A stretch of 64,000 nt of DNA from Euonymus europaeus (lineage: Eukaryota > Streptophyta > Magnoliopsida > Celastrales > Celastraceae), in contig OY756971.1 of assembly GCA_963580455.1 (NCBI GenBank), forward strand, positions 10,253,001 through 10,317,000, in the 5' to 3' direction. Of this stretch, positions 10,049 to 17,123 are shown piece by piece; the stretch's first letter is position 1, and every line of letters starts with the position of its first letter. The notes under the pieces were generated by a model that was not told the DNA's origin, made no database searches, and saw only the letters and a list, made by a program, of their open reading frames with translations. The position numbers were made by a program, and so were the translations under genes.

Positions 10049-10957
10049 ATGAGAATGAATCTAGTTAGATACTTTGGTAGAAAAGAGTCAGGTACTCAAA
10101 AAAATAAAGAAATAGTTATTAATGAAAATTTTAATAAACGATTGCAAAATTGGCAGTTACCTAATTATACAGCTAGTCAAGTATATAAGTCTAAAGGTAC
10201 TTTTTCATCTGAAACAGATTATATTATTAAAACTGTTGAACAAGCAATCCCGCTTGCTTCGGGATATGAAGCTTATCAATTGCTTTCTGAATCCTTAATT
10301 AAGGAACACCAAAAGAAATATCAATTTCTTCATCTCGTACTTGTCCAAGTTGGTTTAAAACCAGCTACTCGATTGGGATTAAATACATCCGTGGTTATGT
10401 GTCTTAGGGATAAGAGACATAATAAATTTCACGATTCTTTATTAGGAATCATTGAATCAACCTTATGTGATGGACCAGTGCATTTCACATGCTTTCCCAA
10501 TTTCACTTTGGCTTTAGATGATCCAACTCTTATGCACTCTTTGTCTTTAGACATTAAGACTGCTGGATTTGACATGATGGATACATCTAAAAATGTGATT
10601 TTGGTGTATAGAGTCTTCTATAAGGTTATGAACACTACTATTCCTAATATGAGGAATATTCCTGAAAATCATCTTTCTGATTCCCAATCAACCACTTTGT
10701 TCATTACTGATTTGGCTAAATCCAATATTGTGGTTCCAAAAAATATTAAGTGGGATCAAGTTAAGCTACCTGAAGATTGGGTATTAGAAAAGGCTATTCC
10801 ACCCAAAGTACAACCTACAAGACAACTCCAGGATGTAATAGAACAACCTGATGGTGAGGTAGTTATTCGTTTTTCTAAAGATAGATCTGTAAGGATAGGA
10901 AGATCCAAGTCTTATGTTCCTGCTAGACATTCGATATCTTCTTTTCCAGATCTATAG
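10049..10957 (+). CDS. Viral movement protein, 30K superfamily
   Basis: The 302-residue product fits the cell-to-cell movement protein that widens plasmodesmata. Residues about 95-195 form the recognisable core: a hydrophobic strand (LHLVLVQVGLKPATRLG), a conserved-type Asp after VVMCLRD near 121, then DGPVHFTCFPNFTLAL (141-156), the LSLDIKTAGFDMM stretch (165-177) and VILVYRVFYKVMNT (183-196), all characteristic of caulimovirid movement proteins. The start chosen is the ATG at 10049, with TGA in frame just upstream at 10034. It ends at TAG 10955-10957. The same frame stays open beyond this TAG for 37 codons into the capsid ORF, so the protein was probably the N-terminal part of a polyprotein, or the TAG is read through. 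Confidence 0.85.
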   Translation: MRMNLVRYFGRKESGTQKNKEIVINENFNKRLQNWQLPNYTASQVYKSKGTFSSETDYIIKTVEQAIPLASGYEAYQLLSESLIKEHQKKYQFLHLVLVQVGLKPATRLGLNTSVVMCLRDKRHNKFHDSLLGIIESTLCDGPVHFTCFPNFTLALDDPTLMHSLSLDIKTAGFDMMDTSKNVILVYRVFYKVMNTTIPNMRNIPENHLSDSQSTTLFITDLAKSNIVVPKNIKWDQVKLPEDWVLEKAIPPKVQPTRQLQDVIEQPDGEVVIRFSKDRSVRIGRSKSYVPARHSISSFPDL

Positions 10958-13918
10958 GCACAACCTACTTCCCATGGAGCTGTCAGAGGAGTCTTTCACA
11001 CTCCTGAACAGGTAAGTCATCCTGAATATAATGTTGATTATCCTGAATCTTCCCATGCTCATAATTCAGTGTCGCCTACTCCTTCTGAAATGGGATATGA
11101 TGAGGATAAAAGTGTGATGACCATTCGTTCAAATGAGAAAAGTATTTTATATGCAAAATACTTCTGGTTTGTAAGAACCTTTTCTGAAAAACAAAGGGAA
11201 TTCTTTATTGACAGATTTCAAATGATTAAGAGGTTAGATCCATCTGAATCTTTCCTTGACTTTGTTTTCTACATTGCTAGAAACAGTGACTATCATATTC
11301 CCAACTTTAATGATTTGTCCTCTCTAGCTACTCTAGAGTCCAATCATCGAACATTTGTCCTTAAATCAGGAAAAACTGTTCAAGCTATTCATCCTCCTGA
11401 AAGCAATCTTGTGCATCGTATAGATTCCGAGGAAGTAGCTGCTGCTCCTTATAAAAAGGAAGGAACTGTTGAAAATGTGGTTCAACAAGTTAATTATACC
11501 AATTTATATTTACAAACAATTGGTGAACAGTTTAATGATATTTCCGCTCATCTTAGTGGAAGTACTTCTCAACCTCAGATAGCTCAATCACAGCTGTCTT
11601 CTAGTGAACCTTTAACAGAAAAGCCACTTCAGCTTTCTACTTATGTTAAAGGTCCGTCATCTTCTAAAAGGAACTTTCCCGATATTCCTAGGTTCCAGCC
11701 CTTTCTTGAAAAGGATTTTTCCTTCAAAATGTCTGGTTCTCCTTCTCCAGAGTTTATGTTGGAACTCTTTCAAAAATTATCTGATACAAAAGGAAAGAAA
11801 TCTTTATCAGTTTTAACTCAAGCTGAAGTCAATTCATCATCGAATGAACCAAGTTCATCTACTGAGTCAGATGATAGTTTTGATTCCTTAGATCGAACAC
11901 ATCAGATGTTCTTATCAGAACAACAGCCCTTAGAGATTAATAAAATTAAATACTCTAAGTTCCCTACTAGGTATGGTTATCCTCGACCTACACCTATAGA
12001 TCTTCAAATGGAAGAAGATAATATGTTTGACCAGGTTACCTATTCAGGCGACTCCATTGTTGAATGGAATATTGATGCCATGACCGAACGACAAGTTGAA
12101 AAGGTACTGCAGCATATGATGATGTATGCTACAGCTGCTAAACAAAAAGGTAATACTGATCAAAATATTGCTAAAGCTATTACCGCTGGATTTTCTGGTA
12201 TGCTCAAGATGTGGTGGGATAATTATCTTTCCATGGAGCAAAGATCAAGTATTTGGTCAGCAATAAAAATTGAAGGTAATATCGATGTTTCTGATTGTAC
12301 AAATACTTTGATTTATACCATTGTGCATCATTTCTTGGGTCACAGTCAATCCTTTATGGATAAGTCACAGGAACAGCTTATGAATTTACGCTGTCCTAAA
12401 CTTTCTCATTATCGTTGGTACAAAGACGTTTTCTTTGCTAAAGTCTTTGAAAGACCTGACTGTAATAATGCTTTTTGGAAAGAAAAATTCATTGCAGGTC
12501 TGCCTCCTTTCTTTGCTGAAAAGGTCCGTACTAGATTAAAAAATCTAACGGATGGAATTCTTGATTTCAACCATTATACTTATGGTGAACTTTCTGCTGA
12601 GACAGTCGCTGAAGGTGTGTCTCTCTGTACTGATCTTAAAATGCAAGATCAGATAGCTAAAGAACGACGATTAGGAAAATCCATTCTTGGTGACTTTTGT
12701 CAACAGATGGGTTTACCTGATAAGTCTCATAAGTCTCACAAGGCTTATAAATCATCTAGAAAAAGGTTTAAATCTCCTAAATCTTATCAATATGATAAAC
12801 CTGTTAAAAGATCTTATTCTAGGTCTTTTCCTAAAAATGTTCCGAGAAAAAAGAGGTCTAATTTGACTAAGACTAAACCCTCTGGTTCTAAATCTCAGTC
12901 TAGACCACGAACTAAGATTGTTTGCTTTAATTGTGGAAAGCAAGGTCACTATGCTAATCGTTGTACACAACGAAAAGCTAACTCTTTGGAAATCGCTGAA
13001 TTACGAACTGCTATTGATCACTTGAAAATTAATGATGATGCAAAGCAGCAGTTCAAGGAGTTAATCTTTGAATCTGAAGCTTCTTCCAGTGGTTATTCTA
13101 CTGCTAATGATAAAACAGATTGTGATTGTGACACTTATAAATCACTTTTGAAAACAAATGGCTTATTAGTCATTTCTTCTGCTGAAAGCTCTATTCTTGA
13201 ATTCATTGATTCAATCACTGACCCTGAAGCACGCATGGATGCTATTCTGCACTATATGAAAGGTCAGGATTCTTCTCCTACAACTTCTACTCCTTTACAA
13301 CATAAATTGTCTCAACATTCTCATGTTTATGATTTGAAGACTGTTTATGATAGGTTTAAACCTAAACCTCCCTCTTTATCTTCTGTTCCTACTTCTATTT
13401 CTGATTTAAAATCCGAAGTTAATCAGCTTAAAAGTGAGCTTAAAGCTCTAGGTTCTCGAGTCTCTTTGCTCGAACATCATTCTTCTTTTTCTCGGGGGGA
13501 AAGTAGTGGTCAACAACAACAATTGGATAAAGGTAAGGAAAAGATTGATGATAATCCAGAAAAGCTAGCAATTGAATCATTGATTGCTCAATTTGAAGGA
13601 CAAGCAGAGCCAGGACTAAATCTGATTGATAAAGTAATAACCCATCGCTGGTATACTCGAATCTCTCTTGTCATTAATAATGAGTATATTGTTTCCTCTG
13701 TTACTGCCCTAATAGACTCAGGAGCAGATCAGAACTGTATCAATGAAGGACTGATTCCATCTAAGTACTGGATAAAGACTTCTGAACAGCTTAGTACTGC
13801 TGATGGAGCCCGGTTAAATATTCGATATAAAATATCGGATGCAAATATCTGCCATAAAGGTCGGTGCTTTAAGATGCCTTTTATTCTTGTTAGAGGCTTA
13901 TCTAATCAGGTAATTTAG
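10958..13918 (+). CDS. Viral capsid, zinc finger and aspartic protease region
   Basis: This frame is continuous with the movement protein apart from the TAG at 10955. The first ATG inside it is at 11090. Counting from the GTG at 11069, a Ser/Pro/Glu-rich spacer leads to a capsid-like core at about residues 320-530 (with WNIDAMTERQVEKVL and the Trp-rich MLKMWWDNYLS), a Lys/Arg/Ser-rich basic stretch at 551-618, a CCHC knuckle CFNCGKQGHYANRC at 619-632, a predicted coiled coil near 800-835, and a pepsin-like protease with DSGA at 883-886. Order and motifs match capsid-protease polyproteins of Caulimoviridae. The frame ends at TAG 13916-13918 at the protease C-terminus, where the conserved sequence continues in another frame, so a one-base loss in the T run near 13914-13916 is likely. 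Confidence 0.85.
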   Translation, partial: AQPTSHGAVRGVFHTPEQVSHPEYNVDYPESSHAHNSVSPTPSEMGYDEDKSVMTIRSNEKSILYAKYFWFVRTFSEKQREFFIDRFQMIKRLDPSESFLDFVFYIARNSDYHIPNFNDLSSLATLESNHRTFVLKSGKTVQAIHPPESNLVHRIDSEEVAAAPYKKEGTVENVVQQVNYTNLYLQTIGEQFNDISAHLSGSTSQPQIAQSQLSSSEPLTEKPLQLSTYVKGPSSSKRNFPDIPRFQPFLEKDFSFKMSGSPSPEFMLELFQKLSDTKGKKSLSVLTQAEVNSSSNEPSSSTESDDSFDSLDRTHQMFLSEQQPLEINKIKYSKFPTRYGYPRPTPIDLQMEEDNMFDQVTYSGDSIVEWNIDAMTERQVEKVLQHMMMYATAAKQKGNTDQNIAKAITAGFSGMLKMWWDNYLSMEQRSSIWSAIKIEGNIDVSDCTNTLIYTIVHHFLGHSQSFMDKSQEQLMNLRCPKLSHYRWYKDVFFAKVFERPDCNNAFWKEKFIAGLPPFFAEKVRTRLKNLTDGILDFNHYTYGELSAETVAEGVSLCTDLKMQDQIAKERRLGKSILGDFCQQMGLPDKSHKSHKAYKSSRKRFKSPKSYQYDKPVKRSYSRSFPKNVPRKKRSNLTKTKPSGSKSQSRPRTKIVCFNCGKQGHYANRCTQRKANSLEIAELRTAIDHLKINDDAKQQFKELIFESEASSSGYSTANDKTDCDCDTYKSLLKTNGLLVISSAESSILEFIDSITDPEARMDAILHYMKGQDSSPTTSTPLQHKLSQHSHVYDLKTVYDRFKPKPPSLSSVPTSISDLKSEVNQLKSELKALGSRVSLLEHHSSFSRGESSGQQQQLDKGKEKIDDNPEKLAIESLIAQFEGQAEPGLNLIDKVITHRWYTRISLVINNEYIVSSVTALIDSGADQNCINEGLIPSKYWIKTSEQLSTADGARLNIRYKISDANICHKGRCFKMPFILVRGLSNQVI
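11009..11017 (+). promoter_or_regulatory. Consensus 5' splice donor between movement and capsid regions
   Basis: CAGGTAAGT is a perfect match to the plant U1 donor consensus (CAG/GTAAGT), located just after the movement-protein TAG. Some Caulimoviridae splice their pregenomic RNA. Whether this site is used here is unknown, and a chance match in coding sequence remains possible. Confidence 0.35.
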
Positions 13919-15567
13919 GGAATCCATTCTTGCATATGCTTTACCCTATTCATAAAATTGACCATAAAGAAATTGTGACTAACATTGATGGAGAACTTAT
14001 CAGTTTTGAATTATTAAAACCTCCAGAATTACTTTTTATAGATGAATTGAGAAGACAGATGAAAAATAAAGAAAGATTTCTAAACTCAATTCAAAAAGAA
14101 GTAACTTTTGAACAAATAAAGAAGAAACTGGAAGATCCTTTAATATCTAAAAAGATCCAGGACATACAGGATAAGATTGAAAAAACTGTTTGTGCAGAAC
14201 TACCGAATGCTTTCTGGAATAGAAAAAAACATGTTGTCAATCTTCCTTATGAACCTGACTTTAATGAAAGCCAGATTAATACCCGTGCTAGACCTATTGC
14301 TATGGGACCAAAGCACATGGAAATTTGCAAAAAAGAGATACAGACTCTTCTGGAAAAAGGTCTTATCAGGCCTAGTAAAAGCCCTTGGAGCTGCCCAGCA
14401 TTTTATGTTGAAAATGCTGCTGAACTTGAACGAGGAGTTCCCAGGTTAGTAATCAATTATAAACCTTTAAATAAGGTTTTGCGTTGGATTAGATATCCAA
14501 TACCCAATAAAAAAGATCTATTGGGAAGGCTTTATGAAGCCAATATATTCTCAAAATTCGACATGAAATCTGGTTATTGGCAGATTCAGATTGCTGAAGA
14601 AGATAAGTACAAAACAGCATTTACAGTTCCATTTGGACATTACGAATGGAATGTGATGCCTTTTGGACTTAAAAATGCGCCATCTGAATATCAGAAGATT
14701 ATGAATGATATCTTCAATGCTTATTCAAGCTTTACTATTGTTTATATTGACGATGTGTTGGTTTATTCTAACACATTGGATCAGCATTTCAAACATCTCA
14801 ACATCTTTATTAAGATTGTTGAAAGTGCAGGTTTGGTAATATCTCAGAAGAAAGTAAAGATATTCCAGACGAAGATTCGATTCTTAGGCCATAATATTGA
14901 GAATGGATCAATTGTGCCTATTGATCGAGCTATACAATTCTCGTCTTATTTTCCAGATGAGATCAAGGAAAAAACTCAGTTACAGAGATTTCTTGGAAGT
15001 CTTAATTATCTTGCAGACTTCTACAAGAATTTAGCACAAGATGCTAAACCACTTTTTGATCGGCTTAAAGCCAATCCTCCTGAATGGACTGATGTTCATA
15101 CATCAGCTGTCAAAAAGATAAAGAAGAAAGCTAAAGAGCTTCCTTGTTTATCATTAGCTAATCCTGAAGCTTTAAAAATCGTTGAAACAGATGCTTCGGA
15201 TCAAGGCTATGGTGGAATCCTTAAACAAAGGATTAATGATAAAGAAGAGTTGGTTCGATTTACATCTGGCTTATGGAAAGGAGCTAGATTAAATTATTCT
15301 ACTATTAAAAAAGAAATTTTATCTGTGGTACTATGCATTACTAAATTTGAGTCTGATTTATTGAATCAGAAATTTCTTTTAAGAATTGATTGCAAAGCAG
15401 CTAAAGATGTTTTATTGAAAGACGTCAAAAATATTGCCTCAAAGCAAATCTTTGCTAGGTGGCAAGGAATCTTATCTGCTTTTGACTTTGACATCGAGTT
15501 TATAAAAGGAAGCACTAACTCTCTTCCTGATTTCTTAACTCGAGAGTTCTTGCAGGGACATGGATAG
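13906..15567 (+). CDS. Viral reverse transcriptase and RNase H
   Basis: The frame opens at 13906 and its first ATG is at 13936, but its beginning matches the usual end of the protease, so it was probably translated as a continuation of the preceding frame. Counting from 13930, the reverse transcriptase covers about residues 110-350: RLVINYKPLNK, FDMKSGYWQI, the fingers/palm motif VPFGHYEWNVMPFGLKNAPS and the catalytic YIDD at 272-275. The connection is followed by RNase H with TDAS (Asp 421), the KKE Glu about 45 residues later and RIDC Asp, three expected acidic metal ligands. No integrase follows, as expected for pararetroviruses. It copies pregenomic RNA to DNA, primed at 8869. The polymerase motifs look intact. 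Its last 8 bases (ATGGATAG) overlap the next ORF's start. Confidence 0.92.
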   Translation, partial: SGNLGNPFLHMLYPIHKIDHKEIVTNIDGELISFELLKPPELLFIDELRRQMKNKERFLNSIQKEVTFEQIKKKLEDPLISKKIQDIQDKIEKTVCAELPNAFWNRKKHVVNLPYEPDFNESQINTRARPIAMGPKHMEICKKEIQTLLEKGLIRPSKSPWSCPAFYVENAAELERGVPRLVINYKPLNKVLRWIRYPIPNKKDLLGRLYEANIFSKFDMKSGYWQIQIAEEDKYKTAFTVPFGHYEWNVMPFGLKNAPSEYQKIMNDIFNAYSSFTIVYIDDVLVYSNTLDQHFKHLNIFIKIVESAGLVISQKKVKIFQTKIRFLGHNIENGSIVPIDRAIQFSSYFPDEIKEKTQLQRFLGSLNYLADFYKNLAQDAKPLFDRLKANPPEWTDVHTSAVKKIKKKAKELPCLSLANPEALKIVETDASDQGYGGILKQRINDKEELVRFTSGLWKGARLNYSTIKKEILSVVLCITKFESDLLNQKFLLRIDCKAAKDVLLKDVKNIASKQIFARWQGILSAFDFDIEFIKGSTNSLPDFLTREFLQGHG

Positions 15568-16501
15568 CAGAAAGAAAAAGAAACAGCAAGAAGTGCCTAA
15601 TTCTCAGGCAGATCTCAAGAAAAAATATGAAGAAGGTGATCCATCAGTTGGTCTTCTTGGACAGCCTTCTGGTAAGTATGATTATTACGTATCATACACC
15701 CCCTCTTCCTCTATAGAAAGAGAAAAACTTCGAGATGACGCTTATGAGCGTACAGTGAAAGAATATTCTGGGGATTATACTTATCCCTATATTGAAACCA
15801 ATTGGATTCATCTCATTCCAATTGAGAAAAAATACTTTAGCTTATCAGCTAGAGAAGTTGCAAAATTTTACTGCAAGGATTATGCAGATCCTTCTTTCTA
15901 TCCAAAAACATTTGCATACTATCAAGCTGTTTTAGGTGAGACGGGTTCCGCCTATTTTTCTCCATATAACAGAGGAGAGGAAGTCGCTTATTCAAAGCTG
16001 ACAATTAGAAAAATTATTACTCCTGAAGAATGGGGTTCTGATTTCTTTCATTTTAAAGAATTAAAAAATGTTTATGGACCCAAGCTGTTTAATTACTTTG
16101 ATTATATCAATGCTTGGGAAGGATCTCTCTTATATGACAACAGACAGGAAAAGTTCAGTTGGTGGATTCAGTTTCAACTTGAGAATCCTCAGCAAAACAT
16201 TCCACAATGGTTCCTGTCATGGTTTGTAACATGGGGATTATATCCCTACATTTTGCCTTTATCTGTAAGGCAGGTTTATGATGATTTTGTAAAACTAAAT
16301 GCTAAAAAACAGAACTGTAGACTGTTATTTTCTATCCTCTACCGAGTTCCATGGATCTTGAGATGGGACTATCAAATCCGAGGACAGTCTAAAGAAAAGC
16401 ATGGAGAAAGTCATGCTCACATCCTTTATCTGGGACGTAGAGTTATGATCAAATGGTGGAACAAGTTTGAATTTTTCGCCAAAGAGTCAATGTTTACTTA
16501 A
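15560..16501 (+). CDS. Viral second large ORF, 313 aa, function unknown
   Basis: The ATG lies inside the stop of the polymerase ORF (ATGGATAG), an arrangement suited to termination-reinitiation. After a Lys/Gln-rich start, the protein is rich in Trp, Tyr and Phe: examples are FSWWIQFQLENPQQNI, PQWFLSWFVTWGLYPYI and VMIKWWNKFEFF. I recognise no catalytic motif, zinc finger or membrane segment. A 3'-terminal ORF of unknown function downstream of RNase H is known in florendoviruses. The transactivator/inclusion-body protein sits here in caulimoviruses, but I see no convincing resemblance to its core. The ORF ends at TAA 16499-16501 next to a run of six A, and an acidic tail continues in the +1 frame, so the stop probably reflects an indel or a recoding site. 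Confidence 0.75.
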   Translation: MDSRKKKKQQEVPNSQADLKKKYEEGDPSVGLLGQPSGKYDYYVSYTPSSSIEREKLRDDAYERTVKEYSGDYTYPYIETNWIHLIPIEKKYFSLSAREVAKFYCKDYADPSFYPKTFAYYQAVLGETGSAYFSPYNRGEEVAYSKLTIRKIITPEEWGSDFFHFKELKNVYGPKLFNYFDYINAWEGSLLYDNRQEKFSWWIQFQLENPQQNIPQWFLSWFVTWGLYPYILPLSVRQVYDDFVKLNAKKQNCRLLFSILYRVPWILRWDYQIRGQSKEKHGESHAHILYLGRRVMIKWWNKFEFFAKESMFT

Positions 16502-16733
16502 AAAAGGATTGGTAAACCTTGATCCAGAACCAATCACCCCACCTGCTCCAAAGACTCCTAATGCAAAGGAATTAATCAAGGATCTTCTTTCATCAATATC
16601 AAAAGAAGAACTTAAAAAGCAGTTCATGGCGGTCCTTTCTGAAGAAGAAGATGAAGACGATGACTCCATCGAGATTGTGTCACATCAGTCAAGGGACCCA
16701 TATGAAGAATCACAGGATCCGTATGATCTTTAA
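16502..16733 (+). pseudogene. C-terminal continuation of the second large ORF in the +1 frame
   Basis: Directly after the A6 run (16500-16505) an open frame encodes a Pro-rich linker (EPITPPAPKTP), a helix (ELIKDLLSSISKEELKKQFM), a strongly acidic stretch (SEEEDEDDDSIEIV) and a Ser/Pro/Tyr-rich end, stopping at TAA 16731-16733. The frame is open back to about 16467 with only a TTG as possible start and no useful ATG, so it is unlikely to be a separate gene. It reads as the displaced C-terminus of the preceding ORF. Confidence 0.6.
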
Positions 16734-16775
16734 AAAAGATATTCGGTCCTATCAGTTCTCGCCACACGACATCTG

Positions 16776-16797
16776 CTAAAGTATTATTCTACTTTAG
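16776..16797. repeat. Perfect 8-bp inverted repeat in viral promoter region
   Basis: CTAAAGTA and TACTTTAG are exact reverse complements separated by 6 bases, about 140 bp upstream of the TATA box. The repeat could be a binding site for a dimeric host factor. It is too AT-rich and lacks the T tract of a bacterial-type terminator. Confidence 0.5.
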
Positions 16798-16936
16798 TCA
16801 GTTTCAACTTTTGCTTTATTTAAAGTATCTTTTACTTTATTAAAGTTTTTCGTCGGTACATGTATAATTGACCGGCACCTTTACTTTATGTCATTTTAGT
16901 TTGGCTTTTGTAATTATTGTAGATTCCCTTCAAGCC

Positions 16937-16944
16937 TATATAAT
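16937..16944 (+). promoter_or_regulatory. TATA box of viral pregenomic RNA promoter
   Basis: TATATAAT in a CAAGCC-TATATAAT-GG context lies about 100 bp upstream of the terminal redundancy and about 210 bp of circular map upstream of the primer-binding site. This matches the expected order promoter, transcript start, primer-binding site. Confidence 0.7.
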
Positions 16945-17040
16945 GGTTTGAAGTTTCATTTGTAAATCAGAGTTGGAAATCAATAATAAGTTTTCTCTGA
17001 AATCTTATGTCCACTATTCGCATCCATAACAATATAATCC

Positions 17041-17123
17041 AAGTAGCTTCCACACATCTAATAGCTAACGTCGAAGGTCGACCAACTCCGACTAACCCCG
17101 ATGCTGCACTGAACCCCGATGCT
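17041..17123 (+). repeat. Right copy of 83-bp viral terminal redundancy
   Basis: The stretch matches 8763-8845 with one mismatch at 17068. Its last three bases (GCT) also fit the satellite that follows, so the breakpoint is ambiguous within 17121-17123. The offset of 8278 bp between the copies gives the unit genome length. Confidence 0.9.

Larger units (their letters stand above)
16734..17040 (+). promoter_or_regulatory. Viral large intergenic region and promoter
   Basis: This non-coding region carries several CTTTA/ACTTTA repeats and a perfect 8-bp inverted repeat, CTAAAGTA at 16776-16783 and TACTTTAG at 16790-16797. A TATATAAT box lies at 16937-16944, so pregenomic RNA would start near 16965-16975. 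Position and content fit a pararetrovirus promoter. No canonical AATAAA was found downstream; AATAAT at 16982 is the nearest candidate poly(A) signal and is weak evidence. Confidence 0.7.
8763..17123 (+). mobile_element. Integrated endogenous pararetrovirus (Caulimoviridae), 8361 bp
   Basis: The insert carries the hallmarks of a plant pararetrovirus in order: a tRNA-Met-like primer-binding site, 30K movement protein, capsid with CCHC knuckle, DSGA aspartic protease, YIDD reverse transcriptase, RNase H, a further ORF and a TATA promoter. There is no integrase and no true LTR. The two ends share an 83-bp direct repeat (8763-8845 and 17041-17123) offset by 8278 bp, so the copy is slightly more than one turn of an 8278-bp circle. 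The fused order movement-capsid-protease-polymerase fits petuvirus- or florendovirus-like members, but the genus is not settled. One in-frame TAG, one TGA and two frame breaks suggest a defective, inherited copy. Confidence 0.93.

Noticed and set aside
12044..12970. Antisense ORFs at 12044-12241 and 12752-12970
   Set aside because: They lie opposite the capsid region, have no recognisable motif and are explained as shadows.
14177..14449. 90-codon sense ORF in an alternative frame of the polymerase
   Set aside because: It overlaps the well-supported reverse transcriptase frame and shows no motif.
16487..16669. 60-codon antisense ORF with a poly-Ser run
   Set aside because: The Ser run is the complement of the acidic GAA/GAT stretch in the sense frame.
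15560..16733. Caulimovirus-type translational transactivator assigned to the 3' ORF
   Set aside because: Position fits, but I could not recognise the core motif, so it is left as unknown.
8763..17123. LTR retrotransposon
   Set aside because: The end repeats are only 83 bp, lack TG...CA ends and a target-site duplication, and no integrase follows RNase H. A 30K movement protein and a caulimovirid-type primer-binding site are present instead.
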